64,000 nt of DNA, from positions 1 to 64,000 of the forward strand of contig NZ_KI911473.1 in assembly GCF_000514815.1 (NCBI RefSeq), written 5' to 3'. Under the pieces are notes generated by a model, which was not told the origin of the DNA, did not search any database, and was given only the letters and a program-made list of their open reading frames with translations. Position numbers and translations under genes: made by a program. The stretch is from Salinispora fenicalii (lineage in GTDB: Bacteria > Actinomycetota > Actinomycetes > Mycobacteriales > Micromonosporaceae). Shown piece by piece: positions 9,101 to 18,100 of the stretch (its first letter is position 1; each line of letters opens with the position of its first letter).

Positions 9101-12100
9101 ACACCCGCGGCGGTTTCCAGGTGCCCGATGTTGCTCTTGACGCTGCCCAGCCCGCACTGCTGCCGTGACGCGCCGGATCCGCGGGCGAACGCGGCCTTGA
9201 GGCCCTCGATCTCGATCGGGTCACCGAGCGCCGTGCCGGTACCGTGCGCCTCGACGTAGGACAGGTCGTCGGGGGTGATGCCGGCGCGTTCCCAGGCACG
9301 GACCAGCACGTCGGCTTGGGCGGCTGGGTTCGGCGCGGTCAGCGAAGTGGCGTGGCCGCCGTGGTTGACGGCGGTACCGGCGATCACGGCGTGCACGTGG
9401 TCGCCGTCGGCCAGCGCCCGGCTCAGCGGCTTGAGCACCAGCGCACCGACTCCCTCACCGCGCACGTATCCGTCGGCACGGGCGTCGAAGGACTTGCACC
9501 GGCCGTCGGCCGCCAGCATGCCGGAGTTGCCGAACGCGTCGAAGACGTCGGGAGTGAGGATGACGTTGACGCCGCCGACGACGGCCGCCTCACAGTCACC
9601 GCTGTGCAACGCCTGGACCGCCCGGTGGACGGCGACCAGCGAGCTCGAGCACGCGGTGTCGACCGGCTCGCTGGGCCCCCGCAGGTCCAGCAGGAAGGAG
9701 AGCCGGTTCGCCACCATGCTGTGGTCGTTACCGGTGACCAGCTGCCCGTCGGCGGTCGTCGCGGCACGGCGGGCGAGCTGGACGTACTCGCTGGAGGCCA
9801 CGCCCACGAAGACGCCGCAGGCGCTGCCGGCCATCGACGTGGGGTCGTAGCCGGCCTCTTCGATGGCCGACCAGGCGGTCTGCAGGAACAGCCGGTGGTG
9901 CGGGTCCATCAGGCCGGCCTCCCGGGGACTGATCCGGAAGAAGTCCGCGTCGAAGGCGTCGATGTCGTCGAGGAACCCGCCCCAGCGCGCCGCGACGGCC
10001 TTGTCTTGCCCGGCGAACCGCCCCGACGGAGGCTCGGTGATCAGGTCGTCACCGGAGACCAGGTGGTCCCAGAAGGCGTCGAGGTCCGGTGATCCGGGGA
10101 AGGCGCCGGCCATCCCGATGATGGCGATGCCCTCGCCGGTCGACAGGCGTGGTGTGCGGTGCCGCTCGGGGGTGGTCGGGACCGGCGGAGTCGACGGAAC
10201 CGGCGTGACCGGTGGGGTCGGCGAAGCCGGCGTGACCGGTGGGGTCGGCGAAGCCGGCGTGACCGGTGGAGTCGGCGCGACCGACGTATCCGGAGTCGCG
10301 CCACGGACGGCGTCGACGAGCGCCGCGACGTGCGGGAATCCGTAGAGTACGGCGGGATTCATCTCCGCGCCTTTCAGACGGGACAGCCGCGTGGCGAGGG
10401 TGACCATGGTGACCGAGTCAAAACCTAGGTCGCTAAGACGGTCGTCGTCGTCGATGTCAGCCGGTCGTACGCCGATGACGTCGGCGATCACTGCCGTAAT
10501 CTCGCTCGGGGACGGTGCGGCAGGGGTGTCGACGGGATCGTCCCCGGCCGGAGCTGTCGTCATCAGGGGGCGCTCCTCGGTGGTTGGCGACGGTTCGATG
10601 GGCGGGAGCCAGTAACTGTCGCGCGCGAACGGGTAGTGCGGCAGCGAGACGATGTGCCGGTCGGACGGGGCGTGCAGGACGGTCCAGTCGACCGTGGTGC
10701 CGGACTGCCAGGCGTCCGCGAGCGAGCCGGCGGTGGTGTCGCCGGCTGTTGTGGGTTGCGGTACGCCGTCCGCGGAGGTGACGAAGTCGTCGAGGACCCG
10801 GACGGCGTCCTCGTGGTCGCGCACCAACCAGACGGCGCGAGCCTTGAGCGCCGCGCGGCCAGCTTGCAGGGTCCACGCGACGGCGGTCAGCGGCACCTCG
10901 GCGCCCGGGCCACGGAGGAAGTCGCGTAGGCGGGCGGCGAGCTGGCGCAACTGCTCCGGTTTGCGGGCTGAGAGCGGAAGCACGTGCTCGGCCGGGGCGG
11001 GGGCCGCGGGCTCGGGAGCCGGGGGCGCCTCCTCGACGATCAGGTGGGCGTTGGCCCCACCCGCGCCGAACGAGTTGATCATGGCTCGGCGCGGCACGCC
11101 GGGCCGAGCCGGCCACGGGACGGCCTCGCGGACCAGCGGTACGCCGGGGTGCGGGCGGCCGATGGCGGGGGTCCCGACGATGGTGGCGTGCCGCATCTGC
11201 AACAGGACCTTGGTGAGCTGGGCCATCCCCGACGCGGCCTCGGCGTGGCCGATCGCGGCCTTCAGCGAGCCGATGGGCGGGAGGTCGGTGAACGCCCGCC
11301 GCAGCGCGGCGAGCTCCACCGGATCTCCGATGGCAGACCCGGTGGCGTGCGCCTCCACGTAGTCGATGGACCCGCTGTCCAAGCCCGCCTGTCGCAGCGC
11401 CTCGGTGATCAGCGTCGCCTCGGCGTCGGCGTCGGGCACGGCGTATCCCGTGGCGCCACCGTCGGCGTTCAGGCGTGTCGCCACGACGCACCCGTGGACG
11501 CGGTCACCGTCGCGGACCGCATCGGAGAGCCTCTTCAGCAGCACGACGCCGACCGCCTCGCCGGTGATCATGCCGTTCGCCTCGGCGTCGAAGACCCGGG
11601 GCCGGCCATCGGGTGACAGCATGCCCCCGCGGTTGAGCGCCTCGTCGTGGCTGGGGTGCAGGATGACGTTCGCCGCCCCGGCCAGCGCCACCGCGCACTC
11701 GCGGTCCCGCAGGCTGCGGACGGCGAGGTGGATGGCGGTCAGGGCCGACGAACAGGCGGTGTCGACCGCGATGCTGGGGCCGCGCAGACCGAAGCACTGC
11801 GACATCCGGTTGGGCAGGCTCCAGCGCGCGGACAGTACCGCCCCGCCGGGCCGGGCGGCGTCGTGCGAGGCGAGCTGCTCGTACTGCGTGTGCATGGCGC
11901 CGACGAACACCCCGACGTCCGCGCCCAGACGGCGCCCGCCACCGCCGTCGCCTGTAGGCGGGTAGCCGGCGTCTTCCAGGGCTTCCCACGCCACCTGCAG
12001 GAGTTGGCGTTCGGCCGGCTCCATCCGGTGCGCCTCGACCGGGGAGATGCGGAACAGCAGCGGATCGAAGAGGTCGACGTCGGTGAGGTAGGCGCCCCAC

Positions 12101-15100
12101 CGGTGGAAACCCCTCAGGTCGGGGGAACGGCCCGGGGGCACGTCGGTGATCATGGTGGCGCCGGCGCGCAGGGCCGTCCAGAACCCGTCGAGGCCGCTCG
12201 CACCGGGATAGCGTCCGGCCAGTCCGATGATGGCGATCGGTTCGTCCGCATGGGCTGGCGGGTTGACGGGCGCCTCCGGCCCAGCGGCAGACGCCGGCGG
12301 CATCGGCGGGGTGGACGGGTGACCGGCCACGGCGTCCGGGGTGCCGGCCGGCGGGTCGGCGGGCTGTGCGCTGAGCAACCGCCCGGCGATGGCGTCGAGG
12401 GAGCCCTGCGTGGTGTGCGCGGGCAGCGGACCGAAGGTCCGTTCAAGACGCTCCAACAGTTCCATGAGCAGCAGCGAGTCCGCCCCGTAGGTGGAGAGGT
12501 CCGCGTCGGTCTCGAGGTCCTCCTCGGGCACCCGCAGCACGTCGGAGCAGATGCGGGTGAGCTCGCCGAGGATCTCGTCCCGCGCTCCACCGGCGCCTGG
12601 GGCGGCGGGCATGCCCGGACGGTTCTCCGCCGCCGTGGTGGAGTCCGACGCGACGGACTGGTCGGCGTGGTGCCGCCATCGGCCCTGCTCGGCGACGATG
12701 AGGTGCTGGGCGGTGCGCTCGTCGGGCCACCCGTCGACGGCGTGGTGTCGCACGCCACGCAGGCCGGCGGTGGCCAGCACGGCGCTCCACCCGGCGGGGC
12801 TTAACAGCGGTGAGTGAGGCAGCCGCAGGTGCTGGTCCTCGGCCAGCCACCAGCCCTCGGTGAGACCAAAGATGAGGGTGACGCTGTCCAGCACGCGGGT
12901 GGCCTCGTTGAGCAGCAACACTCCCCCGGCGGCCAGCAGCCGCGCCACATGGTTTGTGGTGCGCTGGATGTCCGGGGTCGCGTGCAGCACGTTGGTGGCG
13001 ATGACCAGGTCGTAGCGACGCCCCGCGGGTGGCGGCTCGGTGATGTCGAGGACGTCGAAACGGGTCCACGGCTGCGCCCAGGCCCACCGTTGCCGCGCCT
13101 GGTGCACCAGAGCCGGCGAGATGTCGGTGAAGTCGTAGGTCAACCTCTCCGCCCGGTCGCGCAGGGTCCGCAGGACCAGGTCGCTGGTGCCGCCGGTGCC
13201 GGCCCCGATCTCCAGGATCCGCAGGGCCGCGTCGCTTGCGGACAGTCGTGCGGTGACGAACGCGTCGGCCGCCCGGGCGGTGAGCGTGTTGAAGTGCCGC
13301 ACCCGCGGGTCGCCGGCGTAGATGGCGGCCATCCGCTCGTGCGAGCCCTTGGGGAAGAGCACGTCCAGACCTCGACGGCGGCCGGCCAGCACGTCCGGTA
13401 GCGCGGCGGCGCAGTCGTCGATCAGCGCCAGGGTCGCTTCGGCACCGGGGAAGCGTCGCAGGATGGCGTCGCGGTCCTCCGCGGTGGCCGCGCCGTCCGG
13501 GCCGGGCGGCGTGGCGCCGCCGGTCAGCAGCCCGCCGTGGCGCAGTGCCTGGAGCACGGCGTGGTACAGGCGTGCCCGGCTCGGCGGGCCATCGAAGGGC
13601 CACGCCGGCCCACCGCTGTCGACGAGGACGCCGTCGCCGGGCAGCGTGCCGGCGTCGCGCAGCGACCGGTACATGCGGAGGCGGCTGTAGGCATCGAGGA
13701 CGTCGAGGTAGTCCGGAGGGAACGGTTCCGGCGTGCGGTCGAGATGCTCCGTCAGAGCGTGTCGGATCGCACGTAGGGCGGACGACCCGGGGGGCAGCCC
13801 CTCGTGCCGCACCGCGTCGTCGACCGGGGTGGCGGCGGCGAGGGCGGCGGCGCGCACCGGGACGACGTGGTCCGCGCCGCCACGCACGATGGTTTCGAAG
13901 ACCTGGACCCCCTCGGCATCGGAGAGCGACCCCACCCCGGCCCGCGACATGCGTTCGCGGTAGTCCTCGCCGGCGACCGCGCCGTGTTCCCCCCAGTAAC
14001 CCCAGTCGATCACCTGGACTGGCAGGTGGTGGCGGGCGGCGAAGTAGAGGCCGAGCGCGTCCTGCACGGTGGAACCGGCGGCGTAGTTGGCCTGCCCGGG
14101 GTTGCCGGTGTGCGCGATGGCCGACGAGAACAGCGCGACGAAGTCGAGGTTCTCGGCCGCCAGTGCCGCGCACAGGGCCGCCGTTCCCAGTGCCTTCGGG
14201 GCGTAGGCGGCATCGAAGGTAGCCGTGTCCATCTGGGCCAGCGTCCGATCGGCCAGAACGAACGCGGTGTGAATCACGCCGTCGATGCCGCCGTACTCGG
14301 CGTGCATCGCGGCGACGACCGCGCGCATCTCGTCGACGCGGGTCACGTCGGCCTGCAGGTAGCGCACCTGGGCACCCGCGGCGCGCAGGCTCTCGAGCTG
14401 TCCGGGAGGCAGGTCCGGCTCCCGGCGGCGCCCGACGATCGTCAACCGGGCCCGGTAACCGGCGAGCTGGGTGGCGATGGTCTGTCCCAGGCCCCCGCAG
14501 CCGCCGATAATCAGGTAGCGGCCCTGCTGCCGGAGCCCCGGCAGCGCCTCGGACGGGGCCGGCGGAACGGCGCGTACCAGCGTCTTCTCAAGCCGGACGC
14601 CGCCGCGCCATGCCACCTCGGTCATCGGCTGGGTGGCCGGCTCGGCGGCGAGGCGATGCCGGACGGCGATCCAGTCGCCGTCGGCGGCACCGAGTTCCAG
14701 GTCCAACCGGTCGAGGTCGACGCAGACGGTTTCGACGAACGGCAGCTCCCTCGAGATGGTCCGGGCGAGTCCGTGCAGGGCGGCGGCGAGCGGGTTGCCG
14801 ACAGCCGTGGCCGGATCGGTCTGCTGGGCGTCACTGGTGACGACGACGAGCCGGACGTCGCGCTGACGGCTGGCGGCCAGTGCGCGCGCCACGGCGAGCA
14901 GAGCATGCGGCCCGGTGTGACGCGACCGGGCGAGGTGGTCGGGGTCGGCGGGGTCGTACCAACGGTCGTCGACCCCGCCGAGGAAGTAGATGGTGGCCGG
15001 GCCCGAGATCCCGCCGGGATCGAACCCGTCATCCAGGCCGATCCGGCGCGCCCGCGGGTACGCGGCGGCGAGCGCGGCCCCGAGGCCATGGTCGTGACGG

Positions 15101-18100
15101 GTGCTGAGCACCAGCACGGGTTCCGAGGTGGCACGTCGGACGGGGCCGGCCGGCCGGATCTGCCAGGCAGGGCGGTGGTACGGCACGGGCGCCGGTCGGC
15201 GCAGGACCCGCAGCCCGGTGACGGCCAGCACGCCCCGGCCCTGACCGTCGCACATCAGCACGTCGAACGTGGCGACGCCGCGCTCCGGATCCAGACCGGT
15301 CCGTCGCGCGTGTGCCCAGCGGATGGCGTTCGACGGACCGTACACGTCGATGCGCGCGGCTGCCGCGGGAACGGTGAGATCGTGGGCGTCCTCAGGCAGC
15401 GCACCGTGCACGGTGTGCAGGGCGGCGTCCAGGACGCCGGGATCCAGCGGCCAGCCCTCGTCGGTGTCGTCCCGCTCGCCGGCCGAGGGCTGGTCCAGAG
15501 CGGCGAGCGCCTCGCCGTCGCCCCCGTACAGCGTCCGCACCCGGCGGTACCGGGGCCCGTACTCCATGTGGTGGGCCACGGCCTGCCCGTAGAGCGTCTC
15601 GGCGTCGGTCTGTCGCGGGCACCGTGACCGCACGGCGTCGAGGTCGCACGACGCGCCGTCCGGTTGCGGGTCGGTACGCATCGTGAATGTGGAGTGGACG
15701 ACGGTGTCCGCACCGGTGCCGCTGCGGATTTCTGCCGACAACCGTCCACCGGCGGGGCGGACCCGCACCGCGCAGGACCGACCGTCGACATCGAGGGGAA
15801 CCCGCCAGCGGACGTCGTCGACCACGGTGACCGGGATTCCGGCGTGGTGGCCGGCGGCGGACAACGCCAGGGCGAGCTGCGCGACGCCGGCGAGGAGCGG
15901 ACGGCCGGCGATCAGGTGATCGGCCACCACTGGTGACCGTCGATCCAGGCGTACGTCGAACAGGGATCCGTCCGCCTCATCGGGCACCGGCACGAGGTGT
16001 GCCGGTAGGACGGGCCCCGCGTGGGACGAGGGCGCGTCGACGACGACCGGCCAGTGTTCCGGGCCTTCGAAGGGATATGCCGGCAACGGAACCGTGCGCG
16101 GTGGGTGGGACCGGGGTACCCGCTGCCAGTCGACGATGGCGCCACCGACCCACCAGGCGGCGAGCGTGTCCCACCGTCGTGACGACAACGCCTCGTCGGC
16201 CTCGGCGGGCTCCAACCTCGTGGTCTTCCCGTCGGGTACGTGCCCGTACCGCACCTGCTCGGGCTGTTCGTCGCCGTACCACCGCCTCAGGCGCTCACGA
16301 AGCTCGGCCACGGAGGAGGCGCGGACCGCCAAGCGGTGGGCGAGCGCCTGACGGCCGACCTGCAGGGTGTACGCGATGTCGCCGAGCCGCCCGGTGAGCG
16401 CCGGGTCGCCGAGCCGGGCGGCCAGCCGGTCGACGACGGCGGCGAGGCGGTCCCGGGTGTTCGCCGAAAGCACCACCAGTTCCTCGGCGCGGTCCCCGCC
16501 GTTGCCGGGCGGCGGATCGTCGAGGTATTCCTCGACGACGACGTGTGCGTTGGCACCGCCGGCACCGAACGAACTGACTGCCGCCCGCCGGGGCACCCCC
16601 GGCCCGAGGGGCTGCCACGCCTCCCGGTGCCGCGGCAGCCGGAACGGGCTCGCGGCTAGGTCGATACGGGGGTTCGGCGGGTCACTGTGCAGCGTCGGCA
16701 CCAGTTCCCGATGCCGCAGTTGCAGCAGCACCTTGGTTAGGCCGGCGATGCCCGCGGCGGCCTCGGCGTGGCCGATGCTGGGCTTCACCGACCCGAGTAC
16801 GCAGTACTGTCGCCGCCCGCCGGGATCGGTGAAGACGCGGCAGAGCCCGTCAAATTCGATCGGGTCGCCCAGCTCGGTGCCGGTCCCGTGCGCCTCCACA
16901 TAGCTGACCGTTGCGGGCTCTACACCGGCGCGGCCCAGCGCGGCCGAGACCACCTCGGCCTGCGCACGGGGACTCGGGACGGTGTAGCCGTTCGTCCGGC
17001 CGCCGTGGTTGACGGCCGTGCCGAGGATGACGGCGTATATGTGGTCACCGTCGGCGATGGCGTCGGCCAGCGGTTTGAGCAGGACCGCACCGATTCCCTC
17101 GCCGGGGACGAAGCCGTCGGCGCCGGCACCGAAGGCGCGTAGCGTGCCGTCGCGCGAGATCATCCTTTGTTCGGCGAGCATGGCGAACTTGCTCGGATGC
17201 AGATTGAGGTAGGCGCCCCCGGCGACGGCCACCCGGCAGTCGCCGTGCCGCAGACCCTCGCAGGCGACGTGCAGGGCGGTCAGCGATGCCGAGCAGGCCG
17301 TGTCGATCACCATGCTCGGCCCGTGCGCGTCGAGGAGGTACGACAACCGGTTGGCGAGGGAGAAGTCCATCGAGTGGGCGGAGATCGGATTGCCCCTACC
17401 CCACTGGTCGGCACCGATCAGCTGGTAGCCCAGCCCGGTGGTGCCGACGTACACGCCGATGGCGTGGCCGCCGTCCACCGCCGCGGCGCGCTGCAGGCGT
17501 TGGGGGGTGTACCCGCCGTCCTCGATGGCCGACCAGGCGACTTCGAGGAAGAGCCGCTCGGCCGGGTCCATGCGCTGGGCCTCGCGAGGGGCGATGGCGA
17601 AGAACAACGAGTCGAAGCGGCGTACGTCCTCGATGAACCCGCCCCAGCGCCCGTAGCTGGTACCGGGTCGCCGGTCGACACCGAAGTAGCGGTGATGGTC
17701 CCAGCGGTCCGCCGGTACCTCGGTGATCGCGTCCCGGCCGTCGCACAGCATGCTCCAGAACTCGTCGAGGTCCCGCGCGCCCGGGTACCGACCGGCCGCA
17801 CCGATGATCGCGATGCCCTCGGAGCCTGGCGTGGCAGACGCGGTGTGAGCCGGACGGGTTCTGGTCGCCCGGGGCGGTGACGGCGCCACGGCCGCCGGTC
17901 CGGGGTCGGCGTCGGTGGGAGTGGCGGAGGCGGTGAAAGCGGCCACGGCGGAGCGCAGCGGAGCGGGAAACGCCTCGGCGAGGTGACGGGCGAGTTCGCG
18001 GACGGTGCGGTACTCGAAGAAGAGTGTGGCGGGCAGCGGGCCCATCTTCTCCTCGAGCACCACGGCCAGGCGGCGGATGAGCACCGAATCCACGCCGATG

